Source of the DNA: an uncultured Bacteroidales bacterium
Lineage (GTDB): Bacteria; Bacteroidota; Bacteroidia; Bacteroidales; Bacteroidaceae
Assembly (NCBI GenBank): GCA_947303715.1
Contig: CAMYYY010000007.1
Location: forward strand, 1 to 64,000
Length of the DNA: 64,000 bases
Direction: 5' to 3'
A program made the position numbers and the translations under genes. Under the pieces are notes generated by a model, which searched no databases, was not told where the DNA came from, and was given only the letters and a program-made list of their open reading frames with translations. This document shows, one piece after another, positions 44,953-52,820 of the stretch. Every line of letters starts with the position of its first letter. Position 1 is the first letter of the stretch.

Positions 44953-45933
44953 ATGAAACGGATTACTGGTATAGGCAACGCACTAACCGATGTGCTGGCC
45001 CAAGTGAGTGATGAAAATGTACTTTCTACGCTTGCCCTGCCGAAGGGTAGCATGCAGCTGATTGACGACAGCCGTCTGCCTGACATCCGTCGCGCCATGC
45101 TGCAGATGACGGTAAGCCGCGCTACGGGTGGCTCTACAGGAAATACCATGTTGGCTTTGGCTAATCTGGGAGCCTCGCCAACCTTCATCGGCAAGGTGGG
45201 CGACGATGAGACGGGACGTTTCTATGCCTCCAATGCCGCCAGCAAAGGCATCCGTCCCCTGCTCATCAAGAGCCAACTGCCCTCAGGTATCGCCCACACA
45301 TTCATTACCCCCGACGGCGAACGGACGTTTGCTACCTATCTAGGTGCCGCCGGCGACATGCAGGCCGACGACCTCAACGAAACGCTATTTGCCGACTGCG
45401 ACTACCTTTATATTGAAGGTTATCTGGTGCAGAACCACGCCCTCATCCGCAGCGCTATTGAGATGGCGAAGGCAAAGGGAGCGAAAGTCGCTCTCGACCT
45501 CGCCAGCTACAACATCGTGGAGGCTGACCATGCCTTCTTTGCTGAGCTGCTGACAAAGTATGTCAATGTGGTATTTGCCAACGAGGAAGAGGCTCGCGCC
45601 TTCACAGGTAAGGAAGCCGAGGATGCGCTCATCGAATTGGGCAAGCTGTGCGAGATTGCCGTGGTGAAGATGGGTAAACGAGGTTCTGCGATTCTCTATC
45701 AGGGCGAAAGGACGTTTGTGGAAAGTATGGACGTGAGCCACGTCATCGACACCACCGGAGCCGGAGACTTCTATGCAGCCGGCGTCATGTACGGCCTTCT
45801 CAACGACTGGAATATGGAACGCTGTGCCCAGGCAGGCTCCCTACTGGCAGGGCACGTCATCCAAGTCATCGGCACCACCCTGCCGGAAGAAGTGTGGGAA
45901 GAAATCAGAACAAAAATGAAGAATGAAAAATGA
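44953..45933 (+). CDS. PfkB-family kinase, probably adenosine kinase
   Basis: 326 residues from the ATG at 44953; the track's TTG start at 44929 lies in the promoter. PfkB/ribokinase fold: N-terminal GIGNALTDVLAQV, GGSTGNTMLALANLGA, FIGKVGDDETGRFY, and the C-terminal catalytic DTTGAGDFYAAGVMYGLL with the base Asp. Bacteroidetes proteins of this type are usually annotated as adenosine kinase; the sequence alone cannot exclude another nucleoside or sugar substrate. The stop overlaps the start region of the next gene. Confidence 0.85.
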   Translation: MKRITGIGNALTDVLAQVSDENVLSTLALPKGSMQLIDDSRLPDIRRAMLQMTVSRATGGSTGNTMLALANLGASPTFIGKVGDDETGRFYASNAASKGIRPLLIKSQLPSGIAHTFITPDGERTFATYLGAAGDMQADDLNETLFADCDYLYIEGYLVQNHALIRSAIEMAKAKGAKVALDLASYNIVEADHAFFAELLTKYVNVVFANEEEARAFTGKEAEDALIELGKLCEIAVVKMGKRGSAILYQGERTFVESMDVSHVIDTTGAGDFYAAGVMYGLLNDWNMERCAQAGSLLAGHVIQVIGTTLPEEVWEEIRTKMKNEK

Positions 45934-46047
45934 AAAATAGAATGTCCTATACACCCCGAGACTATCGGCTGACGGGGAGACGCAACATGTCGGGTCTCTA
46001 CTGCAAAGTTCTTTTGTTCTCATTCTTCCTTCTTCATTTTTCATTAA
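45915..46047. repeat. AATGAAAAATGAA repeats around the S41 protease start
   Basis: GAAGAATGAAAAATGAAAAA at 45919 onward and its near inverse CATTCTTCCTTCTTCATTTT at 46021 onward flank the first codons of the protease gene; the right copy encodes part of the signal peptide. Confidence 0.7.
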
Positions 46048-47669
46048 TATCTGTTCAGGCCAAGGATGGTAAAGACGGTAAGGGCGACCGCAAGGCGTTC
46101 ACCATCGCCAAGAGCCTCAATGTCTTCAACTCCGTCGTCCGCGAGCTGAAGATGCTCTATGTCGATGACTTCGACTATGAGAAATCCGTCAACACCGCCA
46201 TCGACGCCATGCTGGAGGACCTCGACCCCTATACCGTCTACTACCCCGCTGACGACACGGAGGAACTGGAGATGATGATAACCGGCAAGTATGCGGGCGT
46301 GGGTGCTGTCATCCGCTACCAGAAGAAACGGGATCATGTGGTCATCTCCGAGCCCTACGAGGACATGCCTGCCCATCGTGCCGGGCTGCGAGCAGGCGAC
46401 GTGCTGCTCCGTGTGGATAGCGTAGATGTCAAGGGTATGGACACGCAGGCTGTCAGCAATATGCTGCGCGGCGATGCTGGAACGACGGTAACCGTCACCG
46501 CCCAACGCCCCGACGGCAGCGAGCCCAAGACCTATCGCATCACTCGCGCCAACATCCAGCTGCCCGTCCTCCCCTATTATGCCATGCTTGACGACAGCAC
46601 GGGCTACATCCTCTTCGAACGATTTGTCGACAACTGCTCACGCGATGTCCGTCTTGCCCTTGTCGATTTGAAGGAGAAAGGGGCTAAGCGCCTCATCCTC
46701 GACCTGCGCGGCAATGGCGGAGGCTCGTTGGCCGAGGCTGTGGAGATCGTCAATCTCTTCGTTCCCAAGGGAGAAACCGTCGTGGAAACTCGTGGTCGTC
46801 TGCCCCAGGCATCGCATACCTACAAGACGCGCCATGCCGCCACAGAGCCCGATATGCCGCTTACCGTACTTGTCAACGGCCAGACTGCCTCAGCCGCCGA
46901 GATTGTGGCAGGTGCTTTGCAAGACCTCGACCGCGCCGTTATTGTCGGGGCTCGCACCTATGGCAAGGGACTTGTGCAGATTCCACGCGACCTACCCTAT
47001 GGCGCTAATCTGAAGGTAACGACCTCGAAGTACTACATCCCTTCGGGCCGTTGTATCCAAGCCATCGACTATGCCAAGCGCGACGAGGACGGCAACGTCG
47101 AACGCATCCCCGACAGCCTTACGACCGTATTCCATACCGCTGCCGGACGTGAGGTGCGCGACGGCTGCGGCATCATCCCCGACGTCAGCGTCAAAGCCGA
47201 GAAAGTCCCCAATCTTCTTTACTATTTATCCAGCGACGATTGCCTCTTCGACTTCGCCACCCATTGGTGGCTCACCCACGACAGCATCGCCCCCGCCGAG
47301 GAATTCGAGGTTACGGACGAGATGTACGCCGCCTTCCGCGACAGCGTTCGCGCCTCCGGCTTCACCTACGACCGCGGCAGCGAAAAGGCGCTCAAAAGCC
47401 TGAAGGAATGGGCAGAATTTGAAGGATACATGGACGATGCGAAGGAGGAGTTCAGCGCCCTTGAGGCCAAGCTCCAGCACAATCTCGACAAGGATTTCGA
47501 CAACTTCTCCAAGGACATCCGCCTTCTCCTCGCTACCGAAATCGTCACCCGCTACTACTTCCAGCGCGGCGCCATCATCCAAACCCTCAAGGACGACCCC
47601 GACCTCCGCTCCGCCCGCGACGTCCTCGCCGACCCCGCCCGCTACCGCTCCCTCCTCCAGCCGAAGTGA
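45930..47669 (+). CDS. S41 family C-terminal processing protease
   Basis: Up to 579 residues. The real start may be an internal Met nearer the signal peptide (MSGLYCKVLLFSFFLLHFSLISVQA, near 45987). Envelope protease: N-terminal helical part, PDZ domain (residues ~90-185: ITGKYAGVGAVI, RAGLRAGDVLLRVDSVDVKGM), then the S41 catalytic domain with LILDLRGNGGGSLAEAV, catalytic Ser in GQTASAAEIVAGAL, and Lys in GARTYGKGLVQ. A helical C-terminal extension follows. The first ~115 bases are framed by an inverted AATGAAAAATGAA-type repeat pair. Confidence 0.93.
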   Translation: MKNRMSYTPRDYRLTGRRNMSGLYCKVLLFSFFLLHFSLISVQAKDGKDGKGDRKAFTIAKSLNVFNSVVRELKMLYVDDFDYEKSVNTAIDAMLEDLDPYTVYYPADDTEELEMMITGKYAGVGAVIRYQKKRDHVVISEPYEDMPAHRAGLRAGDVLLRVDSVDVKGMDTQAVSNMLRGDAGTTVTVTAQRPDGSEPKTYRITRANIQLPVLPYYAMLDDSTGYILFERFVDNCSRDVRLALVDLKEKGAKRLILDLRGNGGGSLAEAVEIVNLFVPKGETVVETRGRLPQASHTYKTRHAATEPDMPLTVLVNGQTASAAEIVAGALQDLDRAVIVGARTYGKGLVQIPRDLPYGANLKVTTSKYYIPSGRCIQAIDYAKRDEDGNVERIPDSLTTVFHTAAGREVRDGCGIIPDVSVKAEKVPNLLYYLSSDDCLFDFATHWWLTHDSIAPAEEFEVTDEMYAAFRDSVRASGFTYDRGSEKALKSLKEWAEFEGYMDDAKEEFSALEAKLQHNLDKDFDNFSKDIRLLLATEIVTRYYFQRGAIIQTLKDDPDLRSARDVLADPARYRSLLQPK

Positions 47670-47693
47670 TTCCCGATTTTTCTCGAAACACCC

Positions 47694-48074
47694 CCAACAC
47701 TTACCTTTTCCCTCGTAAGGTGTTGACAATAAAGAGGTAAACATAGGTAAGTGTTTGTCGAACACTTACCTAACACCTACCTAAGACCTTCCTGTTTGAA
47801 AGGCACACTCGTTTTCATTACTCAACGCTCTCAAGTTCTTGACTGTTTGATCGTTCTACATATAATTGTCTTGTAATTGCTCAAGTTTACTGCGCCAGCC
47901 ATTCATGGAAAATACGTGGTAATTCGTGTTTTCTTTCTTTATAATTCTCTGATTCCCACCATTTTCAGACACCAAGGTAGGTGTTAGGTAGGTGTTAGGT
48001 AAGTGTTTTGCAAACACTTACCTAACTTAACGTATTGTATCATAGTGAGTTTTGGGCAAAAAGGTAAGTGTTGG
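47694..48074. repeat. Nested palindromic structure built on GGTAAGTGTT
   Basis: Three levels of inverted repeat share the core GGTAAGTGTT. Outer pair: CCAACACTTACCTTTT (47694-47709) and its exact complement (48059-48074). Middle pair: 24 bp, 47761-47784 and 47984-48007 (TTAGGTAGGTGTTAGGTAAG...). Local hairpins: 12-bp stem with 5-base loop (47744-47772) and 15-bp stem with 3-base loop (47994-48026). No gene within. Confidence 0.92.
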
Positions 48075-48209
48075 CATTTTTTTTCGCAAACAATCTCCTC
48101 TGGAAAGAATCGCAAGAACCGGACAAATGACAGACCGAATCAAAGAGCTGTCCCCATTATACGTCGAGTTGAGAACCGTCCATTCCTATAAGAAAGTGGC
48201 GTCTGCTGC

Positions 48210-48395
48210 GCGGTTTGTTTTTCAACCCGTAACTTCTTCGTCCAAATGATGTGCCTGCAACGTAGTGCGAACTGTCGATAACGCACTACGTCTATGTCGT
48301 AGCGCACTACGTCCGCGTCAGAACGCACTACGTCTGTCCGCGCACGTAGTGCGTCGTGCGTCACCGGTTGCGTGACGGGTTGAAAAGGAAACCGC
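48210..48395. repeat. 21-bp-phased CGCACTACG array inside an inverted repeat
   Basis: CGTAGTGCG at 48261, CGCACTACG at 48282, 48303 and 48324, and CGTAGTGCG at 48345: five copies at exactly 21-bp steps, the outer two inverted. The array is flanked by 21-bp inverted arms (48210-48230 and 48375-48395, two mismatches; core TTTTCAACCCGT). No supported gene; a minus-strand ORF through it reads as DVVR heptads. Confidence 0.93.
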
Positions 48396-48510
48396 CCAGT
48401 AACGGGCACTTCTATAGTTAATGGAGGGGCGGAGATTGTCGGCCTCGCCTTGGCTTTTTCAACACGGTTTGTCAACAGGGATGGCGATAATTTGTATGCC
48501 TTTCCTGGCG

Positions 48511-48639
48511 TTTTCCATGAGGTAAATCGTGGAAAATATTGCAATAGGTTGATTTATAGTCGTTATAAAAAGTGTTCCACGTGCACGTTTTCCATAGGTA
48601 AAATGACGTTGTTTTGAAATAATGCCGTATCTTTGCAGC
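48511..48639 (+). repeat. Promoter-bearing repeat, copy A
   Basis: Begins with TTTTCCATGAGGTAAA and, 77 bp later, has TTTTCCATAGGTAAAA. The final 53 bp (48587-48639), ending TATCTTTGCAGC, match copy B at 52712-52764 with one mismatch. The middle portion differs. Confidence 0.9.
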
Positions 48640-48645
48640 TGGAAT

Positions 48646-48712
48646 AAAACTGCTCCAAATTGCCAAGTAAAACTGCTCCAAATTGCCAAGTAAAACTGCT
48701 CCAAATTGCCAA
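48646..48712 (+). repeat. 23-bp tandem repeat, about 2.9 copies
   Basis: AAAACTGCTCCAAATTGCCA... units start at 48646, 48669 and 48692. The array lies between two TAnnTTTG boxes (48628-48635 and 48752-48759) upstream of the DUF4143 ATPase gene. Confidence 0.92.
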
Positions 48713-48751
48713 AAAAATATAAGAAAATTTGGATGATTAAAAGAATACCAG

Positions 48752-48759
48752 TATCTTTG
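48752..48759 (+). promoter_or_regulatory. -7 box of the DUF4143 ATPase gene
   Basis: TATCTTTG, 16 bases before the ATG, implying a ~10-base leader. Confidence 0.55.
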
Positions 48760-48775
48760 CCGAAAAAAAGATGGT

Positions 48776-50062
48776 ATGTCAGAAGTGAATTATAAGAAGC
48801 GTATTGCAGATCGTATTTTGAGAGACAAATTGGATGCTATAGGAGCCGTATTGATAGAAGGACCAAAGGCATGCGGAAAGACAACGACCGCTGAACAGCA
48901 GGCGGGAAGTGTTGTATATATGGATGACCCCGAAAAAACAGAACAATTACTGAGAATGGCAAACACAAACGTCAAGTATCTGCTTCAGGGCAAAACCCCG
49001 CGTCTAATAGATGAATGGCAGTTAGCGCCGCAACTTTGGGACGCCATTCGATACGAGGTGGATCATCGCAGCGGCGACGGGCAGTTTATGCTCACCGGAT
49101 CTGCTGTTCCTGCGGATAGCAGTCGGATTCGTCATTCCGGTGCTGGGCGCTTCGGCTGGATAACAATGCGTACCATGAGCCTTTGGGAATCGGGTGATTC
49201 TACGGGTGAAGTCAGTCTTTCAGACTTGTTCGATAGTAGAGAATCCACTACTCAGGGTACCAGCCAGATCAGTATGGAAAAACTGGCTTTCCTGATATGC
49301 CGAGGTGGATGGCCGAAAGCTTTGTTCAAGAAGTCGGAAAAGGCGGCACTGGCGCAAGTAGAGGAATACTATCAAGCCATTACCCGTTCAGATGTGTCGA
49401 GGGTTGACAATGTGAACCGTTCGTATGAACGGGTACAAAGATTGTTGCGTTCATACGCAAGGCTTCAAGGCTCACAAGCCAGTATCGCCACCATTTTGGC
49501 GGATATGATTGCGAACGAATCCGATGAATTAAGTGACATGACGGTAGATTCCTACTTGAATGCATTGCGCAAGATATTCGTCGTTGAGGATATGCCGGCA
49601 TGGAATCCCAATCTGCGGAGTAAAACTTCTATCCGTACCTCTGATACGCGCTATTTTGTTGACCCTTCTATTGCCACAGCTTCGTTAGGGCTTGGCCCGA
49701 GAGATTTGATAAATGACCTGAATACATTCGGCTTGTTTTTTGAGACATTGGCCGTGCGTGACCTTCGAGTATATGCAGATGCCATGGGTGGCCAGATATA
49801 TCATTATCGGGACAGTAATGGGTTGGAATGTGATGCCGTGATACATTTACGCAATGGCAATTATGGTTTGGTGGAAATAAAACTCGGAGGAGAGAAACTA
49901 ACTGAGGAGGGGGCTGAAACCTTAAAGAAACTGTCTGGAAAAATAGATACTTCGAGAATGAAAGAGCCTTCCTTCATGATGGTGTTGACGGGGGTAGGGC
50001 AATATGCCTATGAACGGGAAGACGGTGTGATAGTGGTACCTATTGGATGTTTGAAGGATTAG
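48776..50062 (+). CDS. AAA ATPase with DUF4143 domain
   Basis: 428 residues, cytoplasmic. N-terminal AAA_14-type ATPase: Walker A IEGPKACGKTTTAEQ (residues ~27-40), PRLIDEWQLAPQLWDAIRYEVD, GQFMLTGSA. C-terminal DUF4143 domain with FFETLAVRDLRVYAD, YHYRDSNGLECDAVIHLRNG and VEIKLGG, which resembles a PD-(D/E)XK nuclease core (E-C-D ... E-x-K). The family is widespread, often horizontally transferred, and of unclear function. Slightly AT-richer than its neighbours. The repeat-rich 1.1 kb upstream strengthens the view of this as an inserted segment (inference). Confidence 0.9.
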   Translation: MSEVNYKKRIADRILRDKLDAIGAVLIEGPKACGKTTTAEQQAGSVVYMDDPEKTEQLLRMANTNVKYLLQGKTPRLIDEWQLAPQLWDAIRYEVDHRSGDGQFMLTGSAVPADSSRIRHSGAGRFGWITMRTMSLWESGDSTGEVSLSDLFDSRESTTQGTSQISMEKLAFLICRGGWPKALFKKSEKAALAQVEEYYQAITRSDVSRVDNVNRSYERVQRLLRSYARLQGSQASIATILADMIANESDELSDMTVDSYLNALRKIFVVEDMPAWNPNLRSKTSIRTSDTRYFVDPSIATASLGLGPRDLINDLNTFGLFFETLAVRDLRVYADAMGGQIYHYRDSNGLECDAVIHLRNGNYGLVEIKLGGEKLTEEGAETLKKLSGKIDTSRMKEPSFMMVLTGVGQYAYEREDGVIVVPIGCLKD

Positions 50063-50084
50063 AAATCTGTTAAAAGAACGACAT

Positions 50085-50106
50085 CACATGATAAATAAAT
50101 CATGTG
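50085..50106. terminator. Hairpin after the ATPase gene
   Basis: CACATGAT-N6-ATCATGTG, an 8-bp stem 22 bases after the stop codon. No T-run, so termination is uncertain. Confidence 0.35.
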
Positions 50107-50245
50107 TAATATGAACAAACAAGTCATCTTCCTCATTTTATGTCTGCTGGTGGCGATTAGAAAAAAACGAATGCGATAGGGGCATTCGTCGAAACACGTG
50201 GGGGCAAACGTCGAAGGAGATTTGGCGCGAGCCTCTCTTTCTTCA

Positions 50246-50253
50246 TACCTTTG
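50246..50253 (+). promoter_or_regulatory. -7 box of the small periplasmic protein gene
   Basis: TACCTTTG, about 48 bases before the ATG at 50302. Confidence 0.6.
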
Positions 50254-50301
50254 CAACGTCAAAAGGACAAAATAGTATTAACATTTAAAAATAAAAAAGG
50301 T

Positions 50302-50664
50302 ATGAAAAAAATGGCAATCGCCCTCGTGGCAATGTTTGTGATGACAGTGAGTGCTAACGCACAGAGTGACAACAACAGCAAGCTGTCTTTCCAGCGCTTG
50401 AGCAACTATCTGGAGCTGACCACCAGCCAGGTTAAGCCTGTGAAGACGGCAATGGCACAGCTCATGATGTCGATGGAAGCGTATTATCAGCTGGATAATC
50501 AGTCGGAGGCGCAGGAAACGTGGCAGAAGATTCAGGCGCGCCATAAGGCGACCATGAAAAAGGTGCTCACCAAGAAGCAGTACAAAAAGTATGAGCAAAT
50601 GCTCGACCTGACCATCAAAAACGCGGCCGAACATATGACGGACCAGCAGATGGCTTTGAAATAA
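50302..50664 (+). CDS. Small secreted helical protein
   Basis: 120 residues from MKKMAIALVAMFVMTVSANAQ (ATG 50302; the track start is upstream leader). The mature part is helical (LELTTSQVKPVKTAMAQLMMSM, ARHKATMKKVLTKKQYKKYEQMLD) and resembles small Spy/CpxP-like periplasmic proteins of Bacteroidetes, in which LTxxQ and LTKKQYxKY motifs recur. A stress-related chaperone or sensor role is only an inference. It is followed by a strong terminator, so monocistronic. Confidence 0.78.
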   Translation: MKKMAIALVAMFVMTVSANAQSDNNSKLSFQRLSNYLELTTSQVKPVKTAMAQLMMSMEAYYQLDNQSEAQETWQKIQARHKATMKKVLTKKQYKKYEQMLDLTIKNAAEHMTDQQMALK

Positions 50665-50694
50665 CACTTCAAATGCATTAACATACGTTTTTCG

Positions 50695-50736
50695 TCTCTC
50701 CTGCGTAGCGATTATGCGGGAGAGATTTTGTTTTTT
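50695..50736 (+). terminator. Terminator overlapping the next promoter
   Basis: A 13-bp stem (50695-50707 with 50713-50725, two G-U pairs) and 5-base loop, followed by TTTTGTTTTTT. The T-run holds the TTTG used as the -33 element of the LytS promoter. Confidence 0.85.
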
Positions 50737-50757
50737 ACTCACTAATCCGTACCTTTG
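50727..50757 (+). promoter_or_regulatory. Promoter of the lytS/lytTR pair
   Basis: TTTG (50727-50730) and TACCTTTG (50750-50757) at 19-base spacing. The start codon at 50766 is only 8 bases after the -7 box, so the mRNA should be nearly leaderless. Confidence 0.72.
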
Positions 50758-50765
50758 CACACGAT

Positions 50766-51770
50766 ATGAAGAAGATTCGAAGTAAGGACATTTGGCTGCT
50801 GGTGGCGCAAGTTTTACTGCTGTCGCTCATATTGGACTCGCCAGGACTCATTAACTACGTGACCACACACGACTGGGAACAGGCTATGGGGTCATTCCAT
50901 CTATCTTGCTACTGGCTGGCACCTATGCTGGCTGTCTATCTTGTGAATTTCTACCTGCTGGTGCCGCTCGTCTGGTTCCGACGCAGGAAATGGCAGTTCT
51001 TCATGTTGAATGTGGCGTTGGTCATCGCCTGCAATAGTCATATCATCTTCCAAGACCAAACTACGCTGCCCGAACTTTACAGAACGGGGTACTCATCGTT
51101 TATCATCATCTCCATGCTTGTTAACTGTATGGAGATTGGCATTGCTTTGAGCATCCGCTACGTGATGCGCCAGCAGGAGCGCAGGCAGCAGGAGGTGGAG
51201 GCTGAACTCGCATGGCTGAAGAATCAGATAAATCCCCATTTCCTTTTCAATACGCTTAATAATATCTCTAGTCTGGCACAGATAGACAGCGACGAGACGC
51301 AGGAGGCCATCATGCAGTTGAGCGACCTGCTTCGCTACGCCATGTACGAGACCAACAAGCCGAAGGTACCCATCAGTGGGGAGGTGGAGTTTATGCGTAA
51401 CTACATTGAACTGATGAAACTGCGCTGCAACGGGATAACGACAGTCAATTATCAGTTTTCAATTGTCAATTATCAATTAGAGATAGCCCCCCTGCTCTTT
51501 ATCTCACTGATAGAAAACGCCTTTAAGCACGGCATGAACAGCAATGCCCCTGCCAGCATCCATATTAGCCTGACAGAAGATGGCGAAGGCCTGACCTTTG
51601 TCTGCGATAATACCAACAACCCCAAGCCGACCAAAGACCGTAGCGGGTCTGGCATCGGACTGGAGAATACCCGTCGTCGTCTGGACCTGCTTTACAATGG
51701 TCACTACAAATGGGAACAGACCATTACGCCAGACAACATCTATCACGTCAAGATAACGCTTGAGCTATGA
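50766..51770 (+). CDS. LytS-type sensor histidine kinase
   Basis: 334 residues. Four membrane segments in the first ~130 residues (IWLLVAQVLLLSLIL, WLAPMLAVYLVNFYLLVPLVWF, FFMLNVALVIACN, FIIISMLVNCMEIGIALSI), then the His_kinase domain with the phospho-acceptor His in LKNQINPHFLFNTLNNISSLA, the N-box SLIENAFKHG, and the G-box GSGIGLENTRRRLDLLY. Inside the kinase domain a run NYQFSIVNYQLE is encoded by a TCAATTATCA-type simple repeat (51441-51480) that looks like an in-frame insertion. The last 4 bases overlap the response-regulator gene. Confidence 0.93.
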   Translation: MKKIRSKDIWLLVAQVLLLSLILDSPGLINYVTTHDWEQAMGSFHLSCYWLAPMLAVYLVNFYLLVPLVWFRRRKWQFFMLNVALVIACNSHIIFQDQTTLPELYRTGYSSFIIISMLVNCMEIGIALSIRYVMRQQERRQQEVEAELAWLKNQINPHFLFNTLNNISSLAQIDSDETQEAIMQLSDLLRYAMYETNKPKVPISGEVEFMRNYIELMKLRCNGITTVNYQFSIVNYQLEIAPLLFISLIENAFKHGMNSNAPASIHISLTEDGEGLTFVCDNTNNPKPTKDRSGSGIGLENTRRRLDLLYNGHYKWEQTITPDNIYHVKITLEL

Positions 51771-52507
51771 GACCGCCCCTGACCTGCATCATCGTCGATG
51801 ACGAGCCCTTGGCTGTACGTCTGTTGGAATCGTATGTGGAGAAAACGTCCGGCCTCAAGTTTTTGTCCTCCTATACCGACTCTATCAATGCCCTCAACGC
51901 CGTGAAGGAGCAGAAGCCCAGCCTGCTGTTCCTTGACATTCAGATGCCGAACATGGATGGTATGGAATTGGCACATTGCCTGTCGTCGGAAACGCGTGTC
52001 ATCTTTACCACTGCCTTCAAGGAGTATGCTTTCGAGAGTTACGAGGTGAATGCCCTTGATTTCCTGTTGAAACCCATCCGTTACAACAAGTTCCTCGCAG
52101 CCGTTGAGAAGGCCTGCGAGTGGTTCGGCCGTCGGGAGGATGCGGCGCCCCCTTCGGCTCCTGCCGGGGACAAGCCCTCTGGCAATGTTTTTATCAGGGT
52201 CGACGGCGAATGGCGGAACATCCCCATCGGTCGGATTACCTATGTCAGCGGCATGAAGGATTACGTCATGTTCTATCTGGACGGCGAGAAGAAACCGTTG
52301 ATTTCTCATCTGACGATGAAATCCGTCGAGGGCATGTTGCCGGCGGACAAGTTTCTGCGCGTACATCGCAGTTATATCATCGCTGTGGACAAGATTCGGA
52401 AGGTTGACCACAATGACTGTATCTACATTGGCGACGAGATTATCCATGTCCCCGACGGTTATCTGCCCGTCTTCAGGACATTCCTCGAGAAACGCAGTAT
52501 AACTTAA
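51767..52507 (+). CDS. LytTR-family response regulator
   Basis: 246 residues. Receiver domain (residues 1-~120: CIIVDDEPLAVRLLESYV, phospho-Asp in LLFLDIQMPNMDGMEL, TTAFKEYAFESYEVNALDFLLKP) and a C-terminal LytTR DNA-binding domain (VFIRVDGEWRNIPIGRITYVSGMKDYVMFYL ... FLRVHRSYIIAVDKI). It is translationally coupled to the LytS-type kinase by an ATGA overlap; the two form a two-component system. The target is unknown; the neighbouring S74/T9SS gene is a possible one. Confidence 0.95.
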   Translation: MRPPLTCIIVDDEPLAVRLLESYVEKTSGLKFLSSYTDSINALNAVKEQKPSLLFLDIQMPNMDGMELAHCLSSETRVIFTTAFKEYAFESYEVNALDFLLKPIRYNKFLAAVEKACEWFGRREDAAPPSAPAGDKPSGNVFIRVDGEWRNIPIGRITYVSGMKDYVMFYLDGEKKPLISHLTMKSVEGMLPADKFLRVHRSYIIAVDKIRKVDHNDCIYIGDEIIHVPDGYLPVFRTFLEKRSIT

Positions 52508-52635
52508 TCCTAGAACGCTATTTCTTTCTTCATAGAGCCACATCATTTATCATTTTTAATCTCCAGCCTACAAGGATAGAGTTTCGTTTACATAGAGCAA
52601 AAGATTTGCAGGGAAATGGTGCCTGTCTTACGCGG

Positions 52636-52764
52636 TTTTCCATGAGGTAAAAGGCACGATTTTTTACAATTGATTGATTTGTAGAGGTTCATTATGGTGT
52701 CTTTTGTGTATGTTTTCCATAGGTAAAATGACGTTGTTTTGAAATAATGCCGTAACTTTGCAGC
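52636..52764 (+). repeat. Promoter-bearing repeat, copy B
   Basis: Same architecture as copy A at 48511: TTTTCCATGAGGTAAA, then 77 bp later TTTTCCATAGGTAAAA, and a 53-bp end (52712-52764) that includes the -7 box TAACTTTG (52753-52760). It occupies most of the 313-base gap 52508-52820. Confidence 0.9.
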
Positions 52765-52820
52765 GAAAAAAAGAACGGAAAAACTCACCATTATTGTTTC
52801 ACCTAAAAAAATCAAATGTT

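Noticed and set aside
48210-48395. CRISPR array
   Set aside because: Conserved unit is only 9 bp with 12-bp gaps and reversed end copies, and there are no cas genes, so it is not a CRISPR array.
48140-48544. 134-aa minus-strand ORF with DVVR heptads
   Set aside because: Spans unrelated repeat elements and has no recognisable domain; treated as a by-product of the 21-bp array, though the 7-residue period leaves some doubt.
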